A stretch of 64,000 nt of DNA from Pseudomonadota bacterium. Lineage in GTDB: Bacteria; Pseudomonadota; Gammaproteobacteria; Xanthomonadales; SZUA-38. Below are positions 52,457-61,800 of the stretch, piece by piece (position 1 is the stretch's first letter; each line of letters starts with the position of its first letter). Location of the stretch: positions 62,001 through 126,000 of the forward strand of contig JBCCCR010000003.1 in assembly GCA_039033415.1 (NCBI GenBank). The letters are read 5' to 3'. The notes below the pieces were generated by a model. The model saw only the letters and a program-made list of their open reading frames with translations, made no database searches and had not been told where the DNA came from. Made by a program: the position numbers and the translations under genes.

Positions 52457-52826
52457 CGGGAAGCTCCTTGAGGATTGATCTGAGTTCCTTCAGGTCCTCT
52501 TTCGAAAGACCCTGCTCCTCAACAAAATGTGCGACAAGCGGCGCAACCCGACCACCAAAAAGGCGGTCGACGACTTGCATGGCTGCGGCTTGCGAGTAAT
52601 CGGCGCGCTCAACCTGCGGGAAATATTGGCGTCCCGACCGGTGCGGCGTGAATCCCACGGCATTCTTGCTGACCAGCCGGCTGATTAACGTGTTGACCGT
52701 CTTGCGATGCCAGCCGGTCTTTGTGCTAAGCCGCGCATCAATGTCTGCCGCAGTCAGAGGCGATTCGTCCCAAAGCACATTCATAATGTGCATCTCGGCG
52801 TCGCTGATGTTGATTGGCTTTGTCAT
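52446..52826 (-). CDS. BlaI/MecI/CopY-family repressor
   Basis: A 126-residue winged-helix repressor: E-M-H-I-M-N-V-L-W, P-L-T-A-A-D-I-D-A-R-L, the recognition helix T-V-N-T-L-I-S-R-L-V and the wing K-N-A-V-G-F-T-P-H-R-S-G-R-Q-Y. The C-terminal half is the dimerisation domain where BlaI is cut on induction. It lies upstream of, and overlaps, the M56 gene. Two TACA-N2-TGTA operators stand just before its start. A serine hydrolase gene on the same strand lies beyond the operator, so it may share the control indirectly. Confidence 0.92.
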   Translation of the reverse strand: MTKPINISDAEMHIMNVLWDESPLTAADIDARLSTKTGWHRKTVNTLISRLVSKNAVGFTPHRSGRQYFPQVERADYSQAAAMQVVDRLFGGRVAPLVAHFVEEQGLSKEDLKELRSILKELPDDD

Positions 52827-52827
52827 A

Positions 52828-52864
52828 GATTACAGATGTAGTCTAATGGACTACATCTGTAATC
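52828..52864 (-). promoter_or_regulatory. BlaI-type operator, perfect 16-bp inverted repeat
   Basis: GATTACAGATGTAGTC (52828-52843), spacer TAATG, then its exact reverse complement (52849-52864). Each arm contains one TACA-N2-TGTA box (52831-52840 and 52852-52861), the core of BlaI/MecI operators. The first arm begins 2 nt before the repressor ATG, so bound repressor would shut its own gene. Confidence 0.85.
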
Positions 52865-52891
52865 ACAAGCATTGAATGACGTCGCGGCTTG

Positions 52892-54547
52892 TTAGGCCTT
52901 GGTGAAGGCGGCCCGGTTCTCGCCTTTGGAGTTAGTCACATGAAACCCGATGACCTGCCCCGCCTGGTCGCGGGCAAATTTGACGCTTCTTACCACCCCA
53001 TCTCCCATGAAGAGATCCTTCTCGACGGCGATTAGCTTGAAATTGCCGTGGCGGATACTGTTGGCGAACAGCCCCTGCTCTTCCAACACAAAACTCAGCA
53101 TCAACTCCAGCTCCACGCTGTAGTAAACGCCTTCATATTCCGCGTAGCTCGCAACCTCTTCTCGGTCGTTCAGGACGATCTTTGGCGCCAGAATGTTGTT
53201 GTACTCGACAGCGGAGGCAACACCGTCGGCGCCCTGCTGAAAAGTCATGGTTCTATTGCCGTACGCCCGAATAAGGAAAGTGTTGTCTCCGATAGGCGTC
53301 ATAGGAAATGTCCCTTCGCCATTTGCCTTGGTGAATAGCTGATTGCCGCTTCGGGTAATTGTGACTACCCAGGCTTTGCCCAATTGGTAGACGCCGATGA
53401 AATTGTCCAGCTGTTCGTTGGACAGCTGAACCACCTTTTCTGAGATCGGCGACACCTCGCTACGGTCCTCGTCAGACTTGTCCTCTGGGAGCAATGTATC
53501 GATATATTTCTTGATGATCGCGCCCGTATTGGTCCTGAAGTTGTGTGCCACAAACAGGGAAGTCTTTAGGTCCGGTAAAAGCACCATGTGGGACGTTTGT
53601 GATGCCCAGCTGCCGGAGTGATTGATGTAGCGGACTCCTCGATATTCCTCGATGTCTATGCCGTAGGCGTAGGTGTTCTCTCCACCGTCGTTTAAGGGTG
53701 TTGTCGTCATCATTCGATTCACAACAGCTTGTTTTTCCGGCGGCGGCGACATGAGGAAGTTCATCCACTTTCTCATGTCAGCGCCGTTGGAAATGAGGCT
53801 GCTGGAACCGAGGGCGGTCGTGTTGTTGGTATCTCTGACCTGAGTACCTTCATCGTTGAGAAAGTAAGCGCCGGCGAAATTGGGAATCAGCCGGGTTTGA
53901 TCATCGTTGAAAAACGTATTTGCCATCCCGAGGGGTTCAAACACGTTCTCCCGAGTCCAATCAACAAACGAGTCACCGGTCACCTTCTCCACAATAGCCG
54001 CTAACAGAACGTAGCCCGTATTGGAGTATTGGTAGCGAGTGCCAGGAACAAAATCGAGCTCGGTTTGGGCATATGCCATTCGGATGATCTGGTCGTAGGC
54101 GATACGGTCGCTGGACGGCCACTTCATTTGCCACAAGAGGCTGGTCCAGTTTTTGATACCGCTCGTGTGATGAACGAGATGGCCGACCGTGATGGTATGG
54201 CCGTAGGTCGGGAAGTCAGGCAAATACTCACGAATATCCGCGTCGCTGGACAGCGCTCCGGCTTCCTCAAGCTCTGCGATCGCATAGCCGGTGACCGTTT
54301 TGGCAATCGACGCCAGATCGAACACCGTGTCCTCATTGACAGGCACCTGGTGTTCAGCGTTCGCGACGCCGTTGACGCTCGTGTACACCTCCTTTGAGTC
54401 CTGAACGATGGTGATGTACGAGCCAAACGCCGAATAATCCTCTCGCCGTTCGTAAATCTCTTTCGATACTGCCGCAAATTTCTCCACCGACGTTTCGCTG
54501 AGCGACTGCCCACAGAAAAGGAGAAGAAATGGTAAGAGGACTCTCAT
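52892..54547 (-). CDS. Exported class C beta-lactamase-like serine hydrolase
   Basis: A 551-residue exported enzyme with a signal peptide (M-R-V-L-L-P-F-L-L-L-F-C-G). Penicillin-binding motifs are S80-I-A-K83 and Y174-S-N176, and an H-S-G-S-W (third motif, about 345) stands where K-T-G would be. Such proteins are peptidases or esterases more often than beta-lactamases. The C-terminal ~200 residues form a lipocalin-like DUF3471-type part. The longer frame up to 54661 is not protein-like. It lies 65 nt before the BlaI-like gene, with the operator in between. Confidence 0.88.
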   Translation of the reverse strand: MRVLLPFLLLFCGQSLSETSVEKFAAVSKEIYERREDYSAFGSYITIVQDSKEVYTSVNGVANAEHQVPVNEDTVFDLASIAKTVTGYAIAELEEAGALSSDADIREYLPDFPTYGHTITVGHLVHHTSGIKNWTSLLWQMKWPSSDRIAYDQIIRMAYAQTELDFVPGTRYQYSNTGYVLLAAIVEKVTGDSFVDWTRENVFEPLGMANTFFNDDQTRLIPNFAGAYFLNDEGTQVRDTNNTTALGSSSLISNGADMRKWMNFLMSPPPEKQAVVNRMMTTTPLNDGGENTYAYGIDIEEYRGVRYINHSGSWASQTSHMVLLPDLKTSLFVAHNFRTNTGAIIKKYIDTLLPEDKSDEDRSEVSPISEKVVQLSNEQLDNFIGVYQLGKAWVVTITRSGNQLFTKANGEGTFPMTPIGDNTFLIRAYGNRTMTFQQGADGVASAVEYNNILAPKIVLNDREEVASYAEYEGVYYSVELELMLSFVLEEQGLFANSIRHGNFKLIAVEKDLFMGDGVVRSVKFARDQAGQVIGFHVTNSKGENRAAFTKA

Positions 54548-54766
54548 AGTCGATCCTTCGAATGATTGATATGTCTTCGACGACGTTTTGTGCCCTTTGG
54601 TTGTGATGATCCTCGATTTGCGACCTAGAGCCCATCGCTGTCCACTGTCTGGCAACCGCAACCCACTGCGTTGAGTGGTGTCCGACGCGGCAGGTACTCA
54701 GCGTGCTCTCCGCTCCCTGCCGCTGATCGTTTATGCTGTTGGGCCCTGCTCTCTTAGGACCAACCC

Positions 54767-56902
54767 ATGCGCCGCACCTGCCGTTCGCTTTTTCTCGCCC
54801 TGACCGTCGCTACAACCGCCTTTGCGCAGGAAAACCCCGAGCGGCGCGCGATCGCTCACGAAGACGTTTGGCTTATGAAACGCATCGGCTCGCCGGCAGT
54901 CTCGCCGGATGGACGCCACGCGATCGTCTCAGTCGCTGAACCCGCTTACGAAAAAGAAGACGAGGTCTCCGACCTTTGGCTGGTTGCTGTCGACGGCAAG
55001 ACACCGCCTCGACGGCTCACGTCGACCGCGGGGGGCGAAGGGGGCGTGCACTGGTCGCCTGACGGAACCCAAATTGCGTTCGCCGCCAAGCGCAGCACCG
55101 CAGAGGACGCCAAGTCGCAGATCTTTGTCCTGCCGATGGATGGTCCGGGGGAGGCCGTGGCAATTACCGACCTGTCCACCGGAGCCTCAAACCCGAAATG
55201 GAGTCCGGACGGTTCGCGCATCGTCTTTGAGAGCCGCGTTTATCCCGAAGCCATTGACGATGACGCCAACCAGGCCGAAAAGAAAAGCCGGGATGAGCGC
55301 GGCATCAACGTGTCGCGCTACGAAATCTTCCCGATTAGGTACTGGGATCATTGGCGCAATGACCTTCAGACTCGCCTGTTTGTGCAGGACGCAGAAGCGG
55401 GAAAGCCTGCGAAGGACCTGCTGGTTGGGACAAAGCTGGTCTCGAGCCCCGGATTTGCGGGTGTGTCCTCGTTGTCAGGCGATAGGCTGCACGCCGCCTG
55501 GACGCCGGACGGCGAGGCGCTGATTATCTCTGCCACGGAGGAGCTGCACGAAGCGGCTCATGATGCGGTTCGCTATGGACTCTATCGAGTGCCGGTGGAG
55601 GGTGGCGAGCCAGCACCCATCACCGCCGGCGTCGACTACAGCTGTGTCGGGGCAAAGTTCTCCCGCGACGGGAAACACCTCTACTGCAGCTGGAGCCCCA
55701 TCAACGACCACGTTTACAACCACTCGGAAGTCGCTCGGGCCAGGTGGGAGGGCGACAACCTGCAAGGCGCACTTGAGGTGCTCACAGAGGACTTCGATCG
55801 CTCGGTCAGCGGCTTTGAGCTATCGGCCAATGGAAAAACCCTTTACCTAAATGCCCACGACCGCGGACGCACGCGCCTTTTTGCGCTGCCAGCCAAAGGC
55901 GGGGCCGTGCGCCCGCTTGATGACCAATCTTCCGGCGTCTACGGCACCCCGATGCCCGCCGGCGATCGACTGGTGGCGGCCTGGCAGAGCTCTGCAACGC
56001 CTGCTGAGATTGTCCGGGTAAATCCGAGGAACGGAGAGCATGTCGCGCTCACGGAGTTTAACGCCGCGAAAGCCGCTGAGCTCGACCGCCCGGCTTTCCG
56101 AGAGTTTTGGTTCGAAAGCTCAAAGGGCCGGTATATCCACAACTGGCTAGCACTCCCGCCTGGCTTCAGCGAAAGCGAGCAGTACCCACTGGTGCTGTTT
56201 ATTCACGGCGGGCCCTTCTCGTCGTCACTGGACTCAGATCACGTCCGCTGGAGCCCTCACCTGCTGGCGTCTGCCGGGTACGTGGTGCTGCTGACCGACT
56301 ACACCGGCTCGGTTGGGTACGGGCGCGAGTTTTCGCGGAACATCGAAGGTGATCCGCTGGCCACACCGGGTGAGGAGTTGATCGAGGCCGCCGACGAGGC
56401 CACCCGCCTCTTTAGCTTTATCGATCCCGATCGCCAGGCGGCCGCCGGCGCGAGCTACGGCGGGCATTTGGTGAACTGGCTGCTTGCCACCACCGACCGC
56501 TTCGATGCCCTGGTTGGCCATGCCGGGCTCGTCGATCTGGAAGGCCAGTATTCGAGCAGCGACGGTGTCTACCACCGCGAGCGGATGAACGGCGGACCGC
56601 CCTGGGGTGACAGCGAGGTCTGGAAAGCCCAAAGCCCATCAACGTACGCCAATCAATTCAAAACGCCGACGATGCTCACCATCGGCGAGAAGGACTTCCG
56701 GGTTCCGGTCAACCAAACCATTGCAGCCTGGACCTACCTGCAACGAATGCAGGTGCCCTCAAGGCTGCTGGTTTTTCATGATGCCAATCACTGGATCATG
56801 AAGGGCAAGGAAGCGAAATACTTCTGGGACGAGGTTCACCTGTGGCTGGCTGAACACCTCATGCCTGTCGACGGGGAGACCTACTCGGGGAATACCCGGT
56901 AG
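54767..56902 (+). CDS. Exported S9-family peptidase (dipeptidyl/acylaminoacyl type)
   Basis: A 711-residue serine peptidase. It has a signal peptide (C-R-S-L-F-L-A-L-T-V-A-T-T-A-F-A), a TolB-like propeller with S-P-D-G repeats (V-S-P-D-G-R-H, W-S-P-D-G-T, W-T-P-D-G-E), then the hydrolase domain. Catalytic serine S563 is in G-A-S-Y-G-G; D and H follow in E-K-D-F-R-V-P and H-D-A-N-H-W. It differs from the first S9 protein in detail, so they are paralogues of long standing. It likely releases peptides for nutrition. Confidence 0.9.
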   Translation: MRRTCRSLFLALTVATTAFAQENPERRAIAHEDVWLMKRIGSPAVSPDGRHAIVSVAEPAYEKEDEVSDLWLVAVDGKTPPRRLTSTAGGEGGVHWSPDGTQIAFAAKRSTAEDAKSQIFVLPMDGPGEAVAITDLSTGASNPKWSPDGSRIVFESRVYPEAIDDDANQAEKKSRDERGINVSRYEIFPIRYWDHWRNDLQTRLFVQDAEAGKPAKDLLVGTKLVSSPGFAGVSSLSGDRLHAAWTPDGEALIISATEELHEAAHDAVRYGLYRVPVEGGEPAPITAGVDYSCVGAKFSRDGKHLYCSWSPINDHVYNHSEVARARWEGDNLQGALEVLTEDFDRSVSGFELSANGKTLYLNAHDRGRTRLFALPAKGGAVRPLDDQSSGVYGTPMPAGDRLVAAWQSSATPAEIVRVNPRNGEHVALTEFNAAKAAELDRPAFREFWFESSKGRYIHNWLALPPGFSESEQYPLVLFIHGGPFSSSLDSDHVRWSPHLLASAGYVVLLTDYTGSVGYGREFSRNIEGDPLATPGEELIEAADEATRLFSFIDPDRQAAAGASYGGHLVNWLLATTDRFDALVGHAGLVDLEGQYSSSDGVYHRERMNGGPPWGDSEVWKAQSPSTYANQFKTPTMLTIGEKDFRVPVNQTIAAWTYLQRMQVPSRLLVFHDANHWIMKGKEAKYFWDEVHLWLAEHLMPVDGETYSGNTR

Positions 56903-56928
56903 GTCTAAGCCACCGGAGACCGAAACTG

Positions 56929-56950
56929 GGAACATAGCTGGAACATAGCT
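56929..56950 (+). repeat. Tandem duplication of 11 bp
   Basis: GGAACATAGCT occurs twice back to back between the S9 gene and the convergent MFS gene. It is a small slippage-type duplication without a visible role. Confidence 0.7.
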
Positions 56951-57008
56951 GGTTGGGGCTTCTGGCTGCGTCGGTTCTACGGCCGGAGAGCAAGCGCTGC
57001 CTAATTCG

Positions 57009-58217
57009 TCATTTTTCGGAGTCTGCAACAGCAGCGTCAGTTAATCGCTGCAGCCGCCGCAGCGTCGGGGCCAGCAGGTATCCACCGATGACCACACCCG
57101 TCGCCATCACCCCGCCGAGAAAAACGGTCGTGACGGGACCGAGGACCGTCGCCACCGTCCCTGCCCGGAAGTCTCCCATGTCGTTTGATGTAGCGATGAA
57201 CAGCGAGTTCACCGAGTTGACCCGTCCCCGGAGCTCATCTGGCGTCGCGAGCTGGATGATGGTCAGCCGCACATTGACGCTGACCATATCGGTAGCGCCA
57301 TAGATAAAGAGCGCCAGGAGACTCAGCCAAAGATTGGTTGAAAGAGCAAATACGATAGTCGAGAGAGAAAACATCGCCAAAGCGGCAAACAGCCAGGTCC
57401 CGGCTGGACGAACGGGCGGCATGCGAGTGAGCACTACACCGGCGACCACCGCTCCCGCTGCCGGCATGGCGCGCATCAGGCCGAGGGTTTCGGGCCCGGC
57501 GTTCAGGACGTCCACCGCAAACACGGGCAGGAGCGCCACCACGCTGCTGACAAGTACGATCAGCAAATCTAGCGAAATTGCCGGCAGCACCAGTGGGTTG
57601 CGCCAAACATAGCCAACGCCCGCCAGGAGTTGCGCCAGCCCGCGACCGCTGGGCCGGCGAACGGTCAGTGCCGGCAGCAGGAGATTCAGCAGTACGGCAG
57701 CAAAAGTCGCCGCTGCCAAGAGCTGATAAATGTCGGTGTCGATCCAAGCGACCAGCACGCCCGCAGCAAACGGGCCTACTGTGTCGCCCGCTGTCCTTAC
57801 CGTGCTGCTGACGGCGACCGCTCGGGAGAGATAATCCGCGGGAACCAGACCCGGAAGAATGGATTGAGAGGCGGGCATCTGAAATGCCCTGGCGACACCG
57901 TTCAGGAACAGCAGCCCAAAAACCATCTGCGGGTTAAAGTCAGAAGATCCCAGGCTCAGCGCCAGACCGGCCAACACCAGCGTTTGCAGCGAGACGCACG
58001 CCACCAGGATGTACTTTCGCTGCAGCCGGTCGACCACCCATCCCGAGACAACAAACAGACCCGCGATCGGCATGATCTGCATCAGCCCCACCAAGGCTAA
58101 ATCGAAGGGGTCACCAGTCGCCTGATAGATATGCCAACCGACCGAAACCGACAGCATCGTCGACGCCAGGCCGGTGAGCACCTGAGCCAGCAGGTACGTG
58201 AGGAAAGACTTGTTCAA
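57009..58217 (-). CDS. MFS exporter (EntS-like)
   Basis: A 402-residue transporter with 12 predicted helices. The cytoplasmic loop after helix 2 reads G-W-V-V-D-R-L-Q-R-K-Y, the usual MFS signature, and the sequence Q-M-P-A-S-Q-S-I-L-P-G-L-V is typical of the enterobactin-exporter branch (DUF894). It probably exports a small molecule, perhaps a siderophore or drug. No biosynthesis genes adjoin. It converges with the S9 peptidase. Confidence 0.88.
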   Translation of the reverse strand: MNKSFLTYLLAQVLTGLASTMLSVSVGWHIYQATGDPFDLALVGLMQIMPIAGLFVVSGWVVDRLQRKYILVACVSLQTLVLAGLALSLGSSDFNPQMVFGLLFLNGVARAFQMPASQSILPGLVPADYLSRAVAVSSTVRTAGDTVGPFAAGVLVAWIDTDIYQLLAAATFAAVLLNLLLPALTVRRPSGRGLAQLLAGVGYVWRNPLVLPAISLDLLIVLVSSVVALLPVFAVDVLNAGPETLGLMRAMPAAGAVVAGVVLTRMPPVRPAGTWLFAALAMFSLSTIVFALSTNLWLSLLALFIYGATDMVSVNVRLTIIQLATPDELRGRVNSVNSLFIATSNDMGDFRAGTVATVLGPVTTVFLGGVMATGVVIGGYLLAPTLRRLQRLTDAAVADSEK

Positions 58218-58812
58218 TGGAGATTTACGCCGACGGTGACCTTGCAGACAGATAACCGGCGGTGAGAAGTTCCTGGTCGGGATCGATCATCCGAAACGAG
58301 AGCATAACGTACCTGACGTGTGAGCAACCAGCACTCGGATCAGGGTTTCCATCGCTTCAACGTGGGGCCACCCCCGGAAATCGCTGTGGTGCCTGAATCG
58401 GCGTCTATCTTGGATCGTAGTCTCGTTGGCGGCTAGCCTCCGCGACGCAGGGGTTGCCATTTGACGTAAGTGAGCGAGCGCCAAAGCCATTCCAACGGCC
58501 CAAAGCGGACTCGCGCCAGGCCGGCACCGTAAACTGGAATCTTCTCGGCCTGATGAAAGCCAAGTCACGCTCGCTCACGAAGCTGGATGGGTGGACCTGG
58601 ATTGGGGTTTTCCAGCAATGTTCCCAGAGATGGCCCCAGGTTTTCACTTTTTTCGTAGGTGAATTACAGGGAAAGCCAGCTTGCACCCGACGAACGAAAA
58701 CAACAGAAGAACGCTGCCAGGCCGTTCCAGAACGAGCGTCTGATTGGCATCTGCTTAGGATCAAACGCGGCAAGGGAATGCGCTGGCTGCTAAAAGCACA
58801 AGGAACGGGGTC
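58218..58812. other. Gene-free stretch before the NHL-caspase gene
   Basis: About 595 bases. Frames on both strands (up to 199 codons) lack family features and I cannot name anything in them. The last 60 bases carry purine-rich AAGGGA (58772-58777) and AAGGAA (58800-58805) that may be ribosome-binding sites for the next gene. Confidence 0.45.
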
Positions 58813-61800
58813 ATTATCAAATCAAAAGTTTGCGGCGCAGTACTTCTGCTCCTGGCATCTCCACATCTTTGGGGCGGGGTCAGCCTGCCGGAGTTCGATC
58901 TGCTCTGGCCTTCGCAGCCGCGTCCCTATTTTTTCCAGACGGTCTTCGCGACTGGGCCCAGCGCCATTGCCGTCGACGACAAGGGGTTCGTTTATGTGGC
59001 CGACCAGATCGCCGCGCAGATTCAGAAATACTCCGCCGACGGTGTGCTGGTAAGCACCATTGGCGGCGGTCTCGTGGACAGGCCGCATGGCGTGGGTGTC
59101 GACAGCCAGGGCAATATCATTGTTGCGGACCGCAATGGTGGCGAAGTCTTCAAGTTCGATGCGGCCGGAAATCTGGTAGCCCAGTGGGGCGGTCATGGCA
59201 GCGAAGATGGGCAGTTCACGCTGAGATTTGGGCCGTTCCAGATCGCGATCGACGACGCCGACAACTATTACATCCTCGATCCGCCGGGTTTTCGTGCCGT
59301 CAAATTCGATTCCGATGGAAACTTTATTGCCAATATCGGCAGTGAGGGAACCGGTCCCGGCCAATTTGACGGAGGTGGCCCGTTAGGCATCACGGTCGTA
59401 GGCGACGAGCTGTTTATGGTTCAGTTCGGTCGCGACCAAATTGAGGTCTTCGATCTGGACGGCAACTTCGTGCGCCAAATCGCTGATTCTTCCGGCGGCC
59501 TCAACAGCCTCACACTCATGGAAGGCCTTGGGCGTGATCCGCAGGGAAATCTGCTTGTGTCCTACAACGGCCGCGTCACCAAAATCGACCTCATCGGCAA
59601 CGAGCTGTTCTCCTTTGGTACTCGCGATACGGACGCGTCAGTTGGACCAGGCGAAATGGCAGCGGCACGCCAGGCTGCAGCTGGCCCAGACGGCACCATG
59701 TACGTCGTTGATCTCTACGGGGTTGTGCGCTGGGGACCGAGCGGTGAGTATTTGGCACGGTGGGGCAGCGCCGGCGAAAGGCCTGGGCAGTTTGCGTCAC
59801 CTGACAGTATCGCGATCAGCGGGCTCGGGGAGCTTTATATCGCCGAACAAGCAAACCGCAGGGTCCAGGTTTTCGACGAGGACGGCATTTTCCTCAGGTC
59901 TTTTCAACCGCTGAGACCCGCAGACACGTTTCCGGGTATCTTTGGCGCCATGGCCGTTGCCTCAGACGGCAGCGCAGTCATCCTGTTCTCAGGCGTCAAC
60001 GATGACGCTGTTGTTCGGCGTTTCAGCAGCACGGGCCAGTTTTTGAATCAATGGGGAATAGAGCCCTCTGACCTGACTGGGGTAGGCGCCAACGGCATTT
60101 TCGAAAATGCTTCATCCCTGGCCATCGACACCAACGATCTGGTCTATATCGGGGACGAGCAGGACAACCGAATTCAGGTGTTCCAACTCGACGGCACCTT
60201 CGTCCGCACAATTGGCTCTGGCAGCGGCACGGAAGACGGGCAGTTCAGGTCGATTGATTCGGTGGCCGTCGCGCCGGACGGAACCATCTTGGCGGCCGAT
60301 AGTGATCGCATCCAGCGCTTCAACAGCGACGGCCAGTTACTAGCCCGTTATGACAAAACCTTCCAAAACGCTTTTGGTATGGCAGTGGACGCTGCGGGCC
60401 GCATCTATGTCGGTGATGCGTTTATCGAGGTCTACGATTCCGACGGCACCCTGCTGGGCAACATGGCATCAGAAGGCGTGTTGCCGGGGCAGGTCAACAC
60501 TGCCCGAAGCATTGCTGTTGGGCCGAATCAGCGAGTTTATGCACTCGAGCGCAGCAACAACCGGGTGCAGCGCTTCCGGCCGGCCGCGGCACCCGGCAAC
60601 ACCAAAGCGATTGTGGTGACCGGCGGCGGCCCTTATCCCGGTAACGCGCTGTGGGACGCAACGCAGGTCAACGCCAATTTTGTCTTTCGCACTCTGGTGG
60701 CCCAGGGGTTTGAGAAAGACACCATCCAGTACCTTTCCGCCGACACCGACCTTGATCTGGACCAGAATGGATTGTTCGACGATGTGGATGCCGATGCCAC
60801 CAACGCGGCCTTTGAGTCGGCGCTGACGGGAGACTTTGCCTCGGACGCTGACAACCTGTTGATCTACATGGTGGATCACGGCGGGGTGGACACGTTTCGT
60901 ATGAGCGGCAGTGAGGTCCTCCGCTCAGAAACCCTGGACGACTGGATTTCGACCTGGCAGGCCGGCCATCCTGGAGGCGAGGTCACCATTGTTTATGACG
61001 CCTGTGAGTCCGGCAGCTTCATGGACGAGCTGTCCGGCCTAGATCGGCTGGTTATCACCAGCTCCAGCCCCGGCGAAAGCGCCTATTTTGTCTCCGGCGG
61101 GACGATGTCGTTTTCGAATCTTTTCTGGACGCAGGTTTTTAACGGCGAAGACGTCGGCGAGGCATTTTCCATTGCGCGCGACGGCACCGTGAACTCCTTC
61201 CCCACTCAGAATGCGCTCCTGGATGCGAACGGCAATGGCGTGACCAACGAAACCGGTGACTTCCAGCTGGCGGCAGGCCGCATTATCGGGCGCGGCACCC
61301 TCAGCGGTCTCGACCGCCCGGTGCTGGGCGTCGTCAGCGCACCGCCGTTCATTGGATCAGGCAGTACCGCTGCGATTACGGTCAGCAACGTTTTCGACAG
61401 CAACGGCATTGCGCGCGTTTGGGTGGTGGTTCGACCTCCGGGCTTTCAGCCGGGTTCGTCTGACAATCCGATCGCTGAGCTGCCAATCTTAGAAATGGAG
61501 CCGGTGGACGACGTCGGAACCTATGGCGTCACCTCGTCGATCTTCACCAGCGCGGGCACCTACGATATTTCCGTTTTCGCCGAGGACAACGACGGCAACG
61601 TCGGTGTACCCCAGCTGGCTGCCATCACGGTGAACGACCCTACGCGGCGCCGCGCAGTGGTTGTCGTCGGCACCCAGCAGGATGGCTCACGAGATCGGTC
61701 GTTTGAACGCAGCGGAAGCCTCGCTAGCGCCGCGCTGCAACAGCAGGGCTACGGGCCCGACAGGATCAGCTGCCAGTCATCAGCCTGCGACGATATTCAG

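Noticed and set aside
58405-58773. A 122-codon minus-strand frame in the gap before the NHL-caspase gene
   Set aside because: It looks partly protein-like at its end, but no family or start signal could be identified.
58996-58998. GTG as start of the NHL-caspase gene
   Set aside because: It removes the signal peptide and the first strands of the first NHL repeat, both encoded in frame upstream.
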